DNA from: Isoetes taiwanensis
Lineage: Eukaryota; Streptophyta; Lycopodiopsida; Isoetales; Isoetaceae
Reading direction: 5' to 3'
Assembly (NCBI GenBank): GCA_021234155.1
Contig: JAJEKV010000011.1
Coordinates: forward strand, 15,640,441 to 15,704,440
DNA: 64,000 nucleotides
The stretch's first letter is position 1, and every line of letters begins with the position of its first letter. The position numbers and the translations under genes are program-made. Of this stretch, positions 22,402 through 33,599 are shown piece by piece. A model generated the notes under the pieces. It had not been told where the DNA came from. It worked only from the letters and a program-made list of their open reading frames with translations, and did no database searches.

Positions 22402-23046
22402 TGGAAGATCAAGCACCTTCAAAATATCTTCTTTTGTGGCAATTTTCTTGATCAACTCAGCCAAATGACCATCCTTTCGTTCATTTTTGTAGCCAAATGA
22501 TGGATCTATCAATGTCTTGATGGCAGCCACTCTCCTCTTTGATCCACCACCTCTAGGAGCCAATGTGCGGATTGGCTTTATGTTTCTTTTCCTCTCTCTC
22601 AAACCAAGTGGAGTGACTTTTAAGCGCTTAATCTTTAGTTTAAGTTTCTCATTTTCCTCCATCGTCCGTTTATATCTCACCTTTTCTTCTTCCAAACAAC
22701 CTTCCAGTTTTGCTTTTGTACTCTCGCTTGCAAACACTTGCTTTTGCAAGCTGTTACAAGAATAATATAATGAGATATTATGATTGGCAATGTTATGCAT
22801 GTCATAACTAAGTTTACTGATGCTAGCTTGAAGCTGAAAGTTACATGTTTGGAGTTTCTGCATAGCAGCTCTAATACCGTCATCGGAAGATCCACTTGCT
22901 AAGTTTTGGCAATATCCAAGTAAGCCTTGATGCCCCATGCCTATAAATTTGAACAAGGCTGTGGGAGAATCAAATACAGGTTGAATTTGATTTAAAGGAT
23001 CTCTTGGATATAAATCTCCATGTGTCCATAAATCGCAATATTGCAT
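22402..23046 (-). CDS. coiled-coil exon, likely N-terminal part of the transposase-candidate gene
   Basis: The frame opens at ATG 23046 and is open to a splice-donor-like CTTCCAG|GTATTG at 22402. Beyond this the frame reads into a hydrophobic, intron-like tail. Residues ~80-165 look like a coiled coil (LEGCLEEEKVRYKRTMEENE), followed by a basic stretch (LKLKIKRLK, RKRNIK, GGGSKRR) that could bind DNA or act as a nuclear signal. It lies ~500 bases upstream of the 610-codon frame on the same strand, with a SINE-like insertion in the gap. Separate small gene is the alternative. Confidence 0.5.
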
Positions 23047-23856
23047 GCTCCTGCTGATCTTAAAGAATCTTCATCATTAAGAGGCATGAAATTTTGTGGT
23101 ACCTCCACCCGAAATTGGCAAACCTTCCTCCTTGAATTTATGTTTTCTACAAATAAACAATAGGCATTCTTAGATATGAATAGGATTTAATTTATGGAGT
23201 TGCAAATTGACATACCTTTATCATCCATCCTTGAGCTCGTTAGAAATTTGTAGCTTTGTAGCTCCAAAAGAATGTAAGAAGGACCTGCCGAAAATACTTT
23301 AGTAGAGAAAAAAATGCTTGCAGAGCTCTCTGGCAATGATCCAGATTTGCAAAATTTCTAGAAGAAGCTGTCTCCAATAAAAGAGACATCCAAGAATTGA
23401 GCAATTCCGGACTAAAAATTTGAGGGAAAAAATGACCAACATTTGAAGGACTAGTTGGGTAATGGCGCGGGGAGGAGGAAGAACTTCGGTTTTGAATTCC
23501 GTTGGTTTTTTTTTTATGGCTACACCAACAACAAACCAATAAAAATTAACGAATCCACGTGCTTTGAAAAAGACAAAAAAGGGCACGGAATAAGACAAAT
23601 ATGTAACGACCTATCCAACAAGAAACTAGAGTTCGGGCTGCCCAAATCCCTCCCCTTGGTTTACGTGGAAGTTTTTGTTAGAAGGGCCTTTTCTAACCCT
23701 ATAAAATCCCTAATGATCTGGCCTGAATCCATCTATACCTGGGTCATCAAGCTCCTTGCATGAAAGGATCAACCCTGCTTTTTTGAAGGCCGCGTCTTTG
23801 TTCTCTCTTGAATGCAGGACCACGTCATACTTTGAGTCTGCCCTGCTCACAGTAAC
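23047..23856. other. no gene seen
   Basis: Short frames on both strands shadow each other and resemble nothing known. The minus strand may hold the 5' end of the coiled-coil gene (an exon-like GGTACC...CATGCCTCTTAATGA stretch near 23070), but this is not firm. Confidence 0.4.
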
Positions 23857-24048
23857 TTACCATTCAGACCCCTCACCAAAAACTGTCTCTGGCAAGTCCT
23901 GACTTAGCTCGCATGTTATGACTCTGCTGTCATCAATTAGCTTTATGCCAAGAGTTCGATCTATCTCCTCAGTTTCTTCTTGTACTACCTTGGGGTTCTT
24001 CTTGGGTTTCTTTGATGGTGCAGAAGTTGATGTAACTAGTGCTCTCTT
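23857..24048 (-). CDS. lysine-rich exon of an unrecognised gene
   Basis: On the minus strand an acceptor-like 'tattttacag' at about 24049 precedes an open stretch that contains KKPKKNPK, a likely nuclear-localisation signal. It continues with an acidic tail and ends at a stop at 23857. It resembles an N-terminal or C-terminal exon of one of the mobile-element genes around it. The remaining exons are uncertain; a leader-like region lies at 24835-25057 on the same strand. Confidence 0.4.
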   Translation of the reverse strand, partial: KRALVTSTSAPSKKPKKNPKVVQEETEEIDRTLGIKLIDDSRVITCELSQDLPETVFGEGSEW

Positions 24049-24125
24049 GGAAGCTGTAAAATAAATAATCAAGTTAGACATTGCTGAAGTATTTCTGTGT
24101 TAAGTAAGCAACTTGACCAACATCT

Positions 24126-24370
24126 CGTGCGTGGCGCGACAAGTCTATAAATTCTGAGAGCAATTTTTTAGGATTCGGGCGTAGCGCGAGTCGAAGGATC
24201 CAGGATGGTAAAATAAATGGAATGCGACTTTTCGCGTGTAGCGCAAGAATTCACATTCTATCTATCTTACCGTCCTCGCGTAGGGTTGACCTCGACTATG
24301 ACCTCGATAATCCTACTCTTACGCTTACTAAGAGCGATAGAATCTGAACTTCTCGCGCTAAGCGCGAGAA
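24126..24370. repeat. cluster of CGCG-type hyphenated palindromes
   Basis: Four sites: degenerate forms near 24130 (gcgtggcgcgac), 24177 (gggcgtagcgcgag), 24228 (tcgcgtgtagcgcaag), and a perfect one, CTCGCGCTAAGCGCGAG at 24352-24368 with outer bases also pairing. The cluster lies in the presumed intron upstream of the lysine-rich exon. Confidence 0.75.
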
Positions 24371-25159
24371 ATTCATAGACCGACGGCACTCCACAGAAGG
24401 CTTAATCATAGAAACACATTAAAGAGAGTATGCTTCATAAAAAAAGAAAATCATAGCACAAAGAAGCGTAACCCGCTTCCCTGTCTCTGATGATTACAAC
24501 TGAAGATTAAGATACTAGGAATTATAATCACAGAGCATTGAAGATTCACTTAAGACTAAGCAGAAAACCCTGAACACATAATCAAACAAAGACTAAGCTG
24601 CAAACAAAGACAAGCCAAGAAGCAGAGATGCAGGGTAACAGTAATCTAATCAAATCTAGATTGCAGAGTGACAGAGTTAATCAAAGAGTCTCAGAGTTTC
24701 TAAATCTATTAATAAAGTTAAGCACACAAGCAGAAAGTTTCTAAAACCTAATAAAAATAGAGTCACAGAGTTTCTCATCTATTAAGAACTCGAACATACT
24801 AATCTTTAGTTGCCATATCGAAGTGCTTGAAGCTCTAGAAGCTAGAATTGAACTTTGTTGCAACTCGAGAAGCTCGGGTGAATCTCGAGAAGCTCGAGAA
24901 GCTCAAATCGAGTCGGAATTGTTGTAAGCAGGCCGGAAATGAAGTAGAATAGCTTGGAATGCAGGTAGCACTAGAGAAATTTGGATCACTTGAGAGATCA
25001 CTCAAGAAGAGTGCGTCGGTTTCGGAAGGCGGTCGAAGCAAAACTTCTGAAAGAAATTAGGAATGAAAAAATCAGATTCAAATTAGATTGAAATTAGAAA
25101 ATGCGATTATTACACGGGTCATACAAATAATTAATGAATAGACGCCCGCCATTGAAACC
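24371..25159. other. presumed intron/leader DNA of the minus-strand gene
   Basis: A/T-rich with 'cacagagtt' repeats. On the minus strand 25057-24835 is pyrimidine-rich and contains 'gagcttctcgag' repeated four times (24850-24905 on the plus strand), looking like a leader. No certain coding frame. Confidence 0.35.
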
Positions 25160-25205
25160 GTATGGTGGCGTGACGTTAAAACTACTATCTATCTATCTAT
25201 CTTAT
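25160..25205 (+). mobile_element. 3' tail of a SINE/LINE, nothing else left
   Basis: 'gtggcgtgacgttaaaa' followed by (CTAT)n matches the end of the SINE-like element at 21872-22107 but with a different microsatellite tail. The DNA before it is unrelated, so this is an extreme 5' truncation. Confidence 0.65.
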
Positions 25206-25458
25206 CATTGTTTAGAAAAACAAGAAAATTAATCCCGCCCATAATTTAAAATTTAAAAACTTTTAGCCCGCCCGCGAATATCCCTTTCCCCAACTACTTT
25301 TCAATCATTGGCCTGTACTAACCGTTTATTTTAAAAATGCTTGCCACTTAATTCGTGTTCTTGGCCTCACATTGGATCATAGAATTTGTGTTTCTCTAAT
25401 GCCCCTAGAGAAACACAAGAACTGTGTTTCCATTACAGTGTTTTAATTCGAATTTGGG

Positions 25459-26434
25459 ATGTCGCCAAGAAGGAAGCTTGCTGAAGCGTTGGATCAGGCT
25501 GCCGAATCTCAGGTAGTTCTTCTATCAAGTGATGGATTGAGGCGCCATGACTTATGCCACTTGATTAACAAAGCTTTGCAGGTCGAGAAAATGAACAATC
25601 AAGCAGGAAAAGCGAAATTTTCCATTGGAGAAGCATGCTTCTTGTTAGCAAAAACAGTAAAGATGTCATTGGCAAGGGCATTGTTGATAACATGGCACTA
25701 ACTACAGCATGCCATGGAGTGCCCTTGGGACCCGATTATATTAGAATTAGATTGACAGACTGCTTTGCTGCCACTCATCCATTACAAAGACCACATGCAG
25801 GAGCAGAAACACTTGGTGAATCAATAGGGAGTTTGGGAGTTTCTTGGCTTGGCCAACAACACTACTCAGAGAGGTATGTACTGAAAATTTTACCGTAGCA
25901 CTGTTGCTCTTTACTGTAGCTATTGTAGCATATTTCACGTGTCACCTTTTCATGTGCTATTCACATGCATACTCACATGTCTACACAATAATGCTGCTAC
26001 TGTATTGCTCGTGCTGTATATGTGTTCCTCTCAACGGCAGCGCATTAGTCATGTCCCACAATCTGATCACATCCTGTTCTAATTGCAATTGTCGATCTAC
26101 CTTGCCACCGGCTCCAGAATATGTGGATTCCATCGTTTGCTCCATGAACTATTCTGAAATTTATAGATGCCAACAGAGGGGCTTGGAACTCAATCCTTGG
26201 TTGCAAGGAGTTGCAATGACCTCTGCTAGAGGTTATCCTGATACATATAAGGTTGTCATCCACCTTGTATGGGTTCCAGAGCATGGTGTTTATGAAGTTA
26301 AGAGAGTGATCGTGCCACCTGCTCATGATGAGCCTGGTTGGTGAAAGAATTGTCCTCTTCTTTTGTAACCGCCATGGTCTTTTCCTTGTTGAAAAAAAAA
26401 GTCGCCTACATCCAGGCAAGAACTTGATTTGAAG
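25459..26434 (+). pseudogene. two-exon unrecognised gene with frameshifts
   Basis: ATG at 25459 opens a frame (MSPRRKLAEAL...) that continues, after a one-base frame change near 25640, as a well-ordered stretch to a donor (CAGAGAG|GTATGT at 25873). The 167-base intron 25874-26040 ends in CGGCAG, and the join is in phase with the next frame, which contains CSNCNC and KVVIHLVWVPEHGVYEV before ending near 26344. A second frame change near 26335 would extend it to about 26434. In-phase splicing of two frames supports a genuine former gene. The function is not recognised; its position between palindrome clusters ties it to the mobile genes around it. Confidence 0.45.
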
Positions 26435-26526
26435 TGATTCTGTAGTAGTTTTTTGGGTTAATTAACTAAATGTAATATGTATAGTAAATCTAACTATGAA
26501 ATGTTTCTTATAGAACATATTAATCT

Positions 26527-26574
26527 CTCGTGCTCAGCGCGAGAAGAAAAGACTCGCACCCAGCGCGAGAAGAA
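26527..26574. repeat. pair of CGCG-type palindromes
   Basis: 'ctcgtgctcagcgcgagaag' and then 'ctcgcacccagcgcgagaag' lie side by side, matching the CTCGCGC-nnn-GCGCGAG form of 24352-24368. Confidence 0.75.
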
Positions 26575-26679
26575 CAAAACACTAGACAATTAACATTCGT
26601 CCTTAAAAAAAAAAACAATTGTGAAAGTAAAAAAGTTTTTTATTCCAAAAAATATATATATAATGAAGCTTTATAAAAG

Positions 26680-27186
26680 CTATCCTGGTAGGACTGGTAG
26701 CAGTGGTGCATGTTCAATAATTACTGTCATCTGTACAATGTAATCTAATTTATCTGGATTCATGTTTATGATCATCAACAGGCAGTTCATTTTGGCCTCC
26801 ATCATTCCTGAATGGTGGGTCCTCAGACTCTCTAACAAGTCTTTTTGTCCAGGTTTTAGGATTGAGAAATGGCTCAAAACAAATTTAATGCCAATAGATG
26901 CAGCTGCATGGAGGACTACATCTGCAATCTGCGCATTAAACTCGGCTTCTGTTAAGCCTGCCACTTGCTGCACCGTACTTCCACATCCATCTCTCTCCTT
27001 AGAGACAGGGAGGAGATGGTCGAACTTCTTCACCAACCTGTTGAAATCCCGGAACAATGTTGCTTCCGGGATATCTCTATGGAGTGCCCTGTCCCAGGCT
27101 TTGGTGAGTCTCAAGGCCAAGCCTCGCTCGTGCACATGACCACGGTTGGTAGCATCGACATGCACCAAACCGGTTTCATAACCCAT
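26680..27186 (-). CDS. unrecognised 168-aa protein
   Basis: A complete frame from ATG 27186 to a stop at 26680. The protein starts MGYETGLVHVDATN, has charged helix-like stretches (LFRDFNRLVKKFDHLL; LTEAEFNAQIADVVLHAAA) and ends in PLLPVLPG. No catalytic motif, signal peptide or membrane segment is visible. It lies between two palindrome clusters and is convergent with the gene at 25459-26434. It may be an accessory protein of the same mobile unit. The opposite-strand frame at 26762-27139 is a shadow. Confidence 0.4.
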   Translation of the reverse strand: MGYETGLVHVDATNRGHVHERGLALRLTKAWDRALHRDIPEATLFRDFNRLVKKFDHLLPVSKERDGCGSTVQQVAGLTEAEFNAQIADVVLHAAASIGIKFVLSHFSILKPGQKDLLESLRTHHSGMMEAKMNCLLMIINMNPDKLDYIVQMTVIIEHAPLLPVLPG

Positions 27187-27314
27187 TGAGAAAAAAAACT
27201 GCAGAGATTGGAATGGCGAAATGATATTTGTACTTATTCAACAAATACGAAATTGGAAATGTGCTACGAAATGGGATATCTGGTGACGTGTCTAAATGGG
27301 ATACTTTTGTATGA

Positions 27315-27423
27315 GTCGCGCCTAGCGCGACATATCTGTACTTGGTAAATTAATATAACTTTCTTACGTATTTTACAAAATTATGGTCCATATGTGTCGC
27401 GCGCACTGTCGCGCGTAACGCGG
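27315..27423. repeat. CGCG-type palindromes upstream of the DUF7869-like gene
   Basis: 'gtcgcgcctagcgcgac' at 27315-27331 is a near-perfect hyphenated palindrome. A second group at 27395-27423 reads 'gtcgcgcgcactgtcgcgcg' and 'taacgcg'. They lie directly before the exon starting at 27504, so they are intronic or in the upstream region. Confidence 0.75.
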
Positions 27424-27503
27424 TATAGTCATTGTATAAATATTTCATTTATTGTTATTGCATACAATACTATGTTTTCCTCAACTTTTCTTCTAATTTT
27501 CAG

Positions 27504-30470
27504 ATTTCTCATGAAGCTACTGCCGAGGAACCCTGTGACCAAGAACCTCGAGCAGAGAAGAATGATGCTGATTACATGGATGTGGAAGAGATTAATACAA
27601 ATAAGAATGAACAACCACCTGAAGCAAATGCAGAAAATATTAAAAACCCAGCTGGAGTTAATGAGGAAAGAAGAATAGTAGTTTCCAGATTAACATGGAA
27701 GGATGCGAAAGTGATTTTGCATCATCAGTGCAATAGAGGAATTGTTGGTGAAGGTGTGCTTATACTATGGGATCCTATGCACTGCTATAATGGACATGCT
27801 ATTGGTGATGACTTTGTAGGAGCCTCCATTTTCTCAATACAGCTTCATAACTTCAGTGTTGAGCTGAAGGACAAATACCTCTATGCTTGCAATAATATCA
27901 ACAGTGGTTTAGAGTTTCCAGACTCGTTGCTCTAGCCAGTGGACTCCATTGAGATAATAGGAAAAGAGATGCGTCAAAGAATTGATCGTGTTGGAGAAAA
28001 TAATGTAGTGGTGGATGAAAATGACATTCCTTTTATACCTCCTGTGGATGTATCCATACCAGAAAGAAGGGCCTACAACTTCTTGAAGAGGAAGAAGAGG
28101 AAGGAAAAGGTGCGGACTGTGAAAGATACTAACAACTGCAGTGAAAAGACCATGCAAGCCGTCAGAGGGGGGACTGTGGCTGCCCCAACAACTGCTTTGG
28201 TAGATTCACGGTGAAAGAACTTATGGAAGCCCGATCAATCTACAAGGGAAAACTTATGACGCTAGAAAAACTTATATTTACAATATCATAGAACATGCAT
28301 TTGGGCCGTCACCTGATGTCAGGAACAGGGGATTTCCTATTGGTGGGAAATGGATATGCAGCAGTGCAGTGACAACCATACTAGGTATTTCAGCCTCTAC
28401 ATGGTGGCGATTAAGGCGGAACCAAAAGAGGGGGCCTCAAATAGGTTGGCATCGTAATCGGGGAAAGGCGAGGACAACCCCCAGGGTGCTTGCAGCTCAG
28501 AGTTTATTCGAGAAGTTTGTTAACTATTATGCTGAGAGTATGCCTCACAAAAGTGCGGTTGATGAAGAGGGATACACGAAAGTAGTTCGAATGTTGCCTG
28601 CACATTTCACAGAAAAAGTGATTTTACAAATGATCAACAATCTTCTAGAGGAAATGGGTGTGGACAAGATGTCACAATCAGCCTTTAGCAAGCTCCGGAG
28701 TAAGCATTTTCAGATGTCAAAAGAATGCAATATAACAACTTCTCAAAGTGCAATATATGCCTGGATTTGTTAGATAAGCTCGAGAAGTCGAAGTTTGAGG
28801 TGGAAAGATCAGCGGTTCGGAAGGAAATGAGAATTCACACGATGGAGCAAATGTCATGTTGATCAACATACTGGATGTGGAGATGCTTGTCCACAATGGA
28901 ACCAGAGAATTTTCTATGCGTCATTCATGACAAGATGGATCAGCAAAACCCATGTTTGCCCCAGTTTAGGGCTATACCAAAGTCTGTTGCAAGGTCTTTC
29001 CCATTGCAAATATCACTAGCTGGATTCATAACTCATAGCCAGGGAGCAGTGCATCACGGCATTTTACATTAGAATTGTTTGGTGATGGTCCAAACTTTCA
29101 TGTTGGTAGCATTGCAAAAGCATTGTGCGATTTGGAACATGGTTTTAATGGAGATGTTCATTCTTGTAAGCCATTGCAACATCTCTTCAAGGCATTGCAT
29201 GACACTGGTCCCATGAAACTAGAGGATTTGACCATAGGAAGGATGAATGAGCCAACACCTTCAATTCATGTGAACCCAATATCGGGGCGCCGACTACCCA
29301 AGAAGCTACTCTTGCAACTTGACAATTGTGCTGACCAAAATAAAAATAGATACTTATTTGCAAACTTGTCGTATCTTATATGAGTTGGAGTGTTTGAAAT
29401 ATTTATGTTGGTTACTTAATGCCTGGCTACACTCACGAAGACATTGATGCAATGTTTGGGCATTATAGGATCAAATTGCAGAAAAGTGATGTCACCACCT
29501 ATCCGAGGCTTTTGGAGCTATTTAAGCAGTGTTCTTCACCTCTTCCTATTGATTCATTGATATAAGAAGTCCCCGAGTGGAAAGAGTTCATAGAGGGTTA
29601 TGCTCGTGAAGACCTTATTGGACATAGTGCTCCATTGCAATTTAGGTTTTGGGTGAAGAATGGAAAGCCAATAATGCAATACAAGATGAGGGCTGGAGAT
29701 TCTGTGTGGAAATCGGAAGATAAGAATATATTGATTTGGAAAGAGGATGTCGCAGATGAACTAATGGTGCCGACGGGAGAGCTAAAGCTATGAAACCATT
29801 AGGAGAAGTGAAGGACTGTGAACAGACTATGGAAGGGATAATGGATTATATAACGTACTGGGAAAAATCCTTAGCAGATAAACACATAGCACCAGAGAGA
29901 AGAGCGTGCAATGAAGCACTTGTAAATGATTGGAATGAAGTTCATATACTTTTAGGGAGTTTGGACACAAGTAATAGCGTCCTTCGAGAGGGTTGGCTAC
30001 CTCAAAGTCGATGGAGGCTCGACCATGGTCAATTCCAACCTGATCAGCAGCCGATCCACTTGATGACATAGGAATCTGAAGAGGAGGTGGAAGAGGATGA
30101 AGAGCACTACGTTGGACCTAGAAAAGAGCATCCCAAGTATTATGGACTTGCTCCATATGATCCTAAGATGATTTGAAAGATGGGCAATATTTGATCGTTA
30201 GGCCATCAGATGAAGATACTTATCCTATTTGGTTAGAGTATACCATCTCGAGTGTTTGTAGGGAAAGCTAATAACCCTAACAGAAACAAGGTGCGTGTGG
30301 AGTGGTGGCATCCAGTAAGTGGAGTCATTACTGAAAAAGAGCGCTACAAAGATTGTTTTAATAAGTAATGGAAGTATGATGCAAGTGATACGGCCCAATG
30401 GGTGGAAATAAAATCCGTGTTGATGTCATTGAACCCCAGAAAGGGCAAGGTGGATCCGAGAAAGGGGTGC
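27504..30470 (+). pseudogene. DUF7869-like transposase candidate, copy 1 (decayed)
   Basis: An exon starts after 'tctaattttcag' (27503). Conserved blocks shared with copy 2 at 44872-47737 follow in order: RLTWKDAKVILHHQCNRGIV, an NLS-like LKRKKRKEK near 28090, FTVKELMEAR, then EPENFLCVIHDKMDQQ, LFGDGPNFHVGSI, KLLLQLDNCADQNKNR and GYTHEDIDAMFG. The series D (HDKMDQ), D (QLDNC) and HEDID is the arrangement in proteins annotated DUF7869, whose RNase H-like fold suggests a mobile-element nuclease. Lesions include TAG at 27933 in an otherwise continuous frame, frame changes near 28145, 28770 and 29065, a stop after NLSYLI, and a TAA-type stop near 29563. It is dead. The tail beyond 30170 still aligns with the end of copy 2. 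Confidence 0.7.
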
Positions 30471-30540
30471 ATGAAGATTCCAATTTGATGATTCTATTGT
30501 AACCTTCGATAGAAACCTTATCAAATCAAAATCACTGTCT

Positions 30541-32500
30541 TTATAGAATGATGAAGAAATTCCAGGCAGTCTATAAATGTCTATAAAATCTACTTAAAAA
30601 AAAAGAAACTTTCCATAATCAAATGGAACTCATGAATCTTAACAATGTTGGCTCAGAAAAATCGGTTATCTACAATTTTTAAAATAAATACATTCAACTT
30701 TGCATGGGTCCTACATAGTATAAACAATTGTATATAAATGTAGTTTTTATATTTATCTTAGATATGATTTGAAACATGAGACTCACGCAAGAGAAAGATA
30801 GAATTAATAAAATAGAATAGAATAGGATTTTATCGTCCACAGAGACCAACACTTGATTATGTCTTTAAAAATAATATTTGCAGCTTAAATAAATGATTCT
30901 ATTTTGGTGTATCCTTTTGTGTTGCTTCACCCAAGGTTTATATTATGAAGTCATGTGTATGAGGTAATGTCACAAGGGACTTTCCAAAATATATTTAAAA
31001 ACTTCATAGGCCAGGTTTAAAAAGATAGCCAAATAACTAAGGTATGCCCTTCTTTCTTTCCATTCTTTGCAGTTTTCTAGTATAGGTTCATGGAATTTTA
31101 TTTTGGGGTTCTTATGATTGGCATGAGCCCAGGTTAAGGTGTAGAATGCACGAAATTGCCTCCGCTCGGCCCATTACATAGGAAAATATTTGGTTACATG
31201 CTATTTTGAGGAGCTCGTGCATTAACGGGTTCAATAGACCCTTACCCCATGTAATGGCATGTGATTGAACATTATCCCCAACATATTTATTCAAATAAAA
31301 GGTTCATATGCCATGTTATGAGTAACTGCATTGTGCCATCTTTTTTTCTTTCTGATTCTTTGTGGTTTAGTACACGGTGATGGCATTTGCTTTGGGGTCC
31401 TTATGATGGGCATGAAGCCAGGCAAGGTGTAGAATGGCCACATCATGGAAATGGATACAGTTCCTATTGCAATCGACATGTGGCAAATGCGTCATCATGC
31501 GCCATCGAATCCCAGTTGGGTCGTACAAGAATGTCGACAAAATTTCAGGCAGTCTGTAAATGTTTATAAAATGCAGTTAAATAAAAAATAAACTCTCCAG
31601 AATTGCATGGAATCTTCACTCATATTGTCACAAAACTTAACAATGTTCGCTCATAAAATCGACTGCCTACAATGTTTAAAATATATATACATTTAACTTC
31701 TTATAGGCCCTACATAGTATAAACACTTGATATATAAATGTAGTTTATCTCATATGATTTGAAACATGAGACTTACGCAATAGAAAGATAGAGTTATAAT
31801 GGAATACTTGATTTTGTCTTTAAAAATAATATTTGCCACTTAACTAAATGATTCTGTTTTAGTGTATTCTTTTGGGTTGCTTCACCCAAGGTTTATATGA
31901 AGAAGGTTATGTGTATGAGGTATAAGAATGTCACAAGGGGCTTTCCAAATTATATTCAAATAAAAGCTTCATAGGCCATGTTTAAGAGGATTGCCGAGTA
32001 ACTAGGGCGCACCTTTCTTTCTTTCCATGCTTTGCAGTTTTCTAGCATAGAGTCATGGAATGTTATTTTTGGAGTTCTTATGATTGGCATGAACCCAGGT
32101 CAAGGTGTAAAATGCATGAAATCGCCTCTCATCGGTACATTATGTAAGAAAATATTTGGTTACATGATATTCTGAGGACCTCTTCTATTCTATTCTATTA
32201 ACAGGCTCATCAGACGCTTACCCCACGTAATTGCATGTGATTGAACATTATCCCCAATATATTTATTCAAATAAAGGTTCATATTCTAAGTAACTAGAGG
32301 GCCTTCTTTTCTTCTTTCTGATTCTTTGTAGTTTGGTACAGGGTGATGGCATTTCACTTTGGAGTCCTTATGATGGACATGAAGTTAGGCAAGGCGTATA
32401 ATGGCCACATTACGAAAATAGATACAATTCCTACTGCAATCAACATGTCAGCAGACACATCATGGTGCGCCATCGAATGCCAGTTGGATTGTACAAGATG
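30541..32500. repeat. ~1-kb repeat in two tandem copies
   Basis: Copies run about 30541-31530 and 31530-32500. Shared landmarks: 'ttaacaatgttggctca', 'gttgcttcacccaaggttta', 'tgtgattgaacattatcccc', 'tcaaataaaaggttcatat' and the 'tggcatttgctttggggtcc' type end. An inverted third copy lies at 52230-53010. No coding frame; a non-autonomous element or satellite is likely. Confidence 0.85.
30803..30857 (-). mobile_element. 3' tail of a LINE/SINE inserted in repeat copy 1
   Basis: On the minus strand: 'ggtctctgtggacgataaaa' followed by (TTCTA)n, as in the LINE remnant at 4861-4895. The other copies of the host repeat (31.8 and 52.9 kb) lack this stretch, so it is a true ~50-base insertion consisting of the element's extreme 3' end. 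Confidence 0.7.
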
Positions 32501-32559
32501 AAAATTCTGGGATCAAAGGAATGCAACCACCCAATTTCCTAGAGAATATATGGCACATG

Positions 32560-32950
32560 GACATATCCACCACTATGGGTGTATACATGGTAGAATGTGA
32601 CATTTGGTGTATGTTGTGTGGTGTATGGTGTATGGCGTGTGCTATGTGTTGTGATGCTGTATGTTATGTGGTGCATCATGCATGGTGTATAGTATGTGCT
32701 TTATGAAATATGGCATGGCATGAGTCTAGTATGGTCTGTTTGGTGGATATAATGTGCGCATGGTATGGTGTGGTGGATGGTATATACACAACAATAAGGT
32801 GCTCAATATGGTGAATATGATGTGTGTGGGGCATAGTGTGCTACATGGTGGGGTGTGGTGCATGGTATGTAGACCGCACTCAGGTGCTCAGTCTTGGATA
32901 TATATGATGTGTGTGGTGTAGTGTATGGGTGTACATGTCATAACAGTTTA
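32560..32950. repeat. degenerate TG-rich tandem DNA
   Basis: Irregular repeats of 'tggtgtatggtg', 'gtatgttatgtgg' and 'ggtgtggtgcatgg' fill the segment. No gene. Confidence 0.7.
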
Positions 32951-33208
32951 GTGTCATTTCATGCATATGCTATAAGAGGTTCAAGGACCAACATTAATAA
33001 ATCAAGCATTTGAGAAGTTAAAATTCAAGCATTTGAGAAGCTAAAACCTTGATTTGTTGTGAAATTGAAGGACTTCAATAGTTGTTGTTGCATTCAACAT
33101 GTATGTAAATGCTAGTGGATGGACTCAATGGGATGAGGACCAAACATCCAAATGATTACACTTGCACCACTGATGTGTGTATGTCACATGAATTTGATCA
33201 ATGCAGGT

Positions 33209-33442
33209 ACATATAAAGTTGCAAGTACAGGAAGCATGTGGAGATCTATATTGTGTCCCAAGAGTGAATTAGATGAGTTTCACAAGAAGGCGTGTATCCT
33301 TGAAAATTGTGAGTTGTGTGGAATCAGGAAATTCCAATCCTGTCCCATAGAAGAAAGTGGCAGTAACAGGAAAGTGAAATGGGAGTACATTGATTACGAG
33401 AAAGACAATGTATCGACTGGTAAGAGATTGACTCATCAGTAA
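33209..33442 (+). CDS. exon fragment with a Cys cluster, mobile-element type
   Basis: After an acceptor-like 'gatcaatgcag' the frame runs to TAA at 33440. It includes CILENCELCGIRKFQSC (C-x5-C-x2-C-x7-C, a possible zinc knuckle), then KVKWEYIDYEKD. Such a Cys-rich segment followed by a V-x-W-x-Y block is seen in uncharacterised transposon-like proteins. The remaining parts of its gene are not found nearby. The link to a specific family is inference. Confidence 0.4.
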   Translation, partial: TYKVASTGSMWRSILCPKSELDEFHKKACILENCELCGIRKFQSCPIEESGSNRKVKWEYIDYEKDNVSTGKRLTHQ

Positions 33443-33599
33443 TACGAAAAACTTCCTAATAAAGCTTTTATGCCTCGTTCAACTTTGGCTGCCGCAAGGT
33501 AGTGGGATATAGCTATCTATACATGCTTTTATGCCTTGATAACATGCTTTTATAACATGTATAGGTATTTTTTATCCTATATGCTTTTATATGCTTTTA

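Noticed and set aside
32180-32210. TTCTA repeat as another LINE tail
   Set aside because: The GTGGACGTTAAAA phrase is absent next to it; the repeat alone is not enough.
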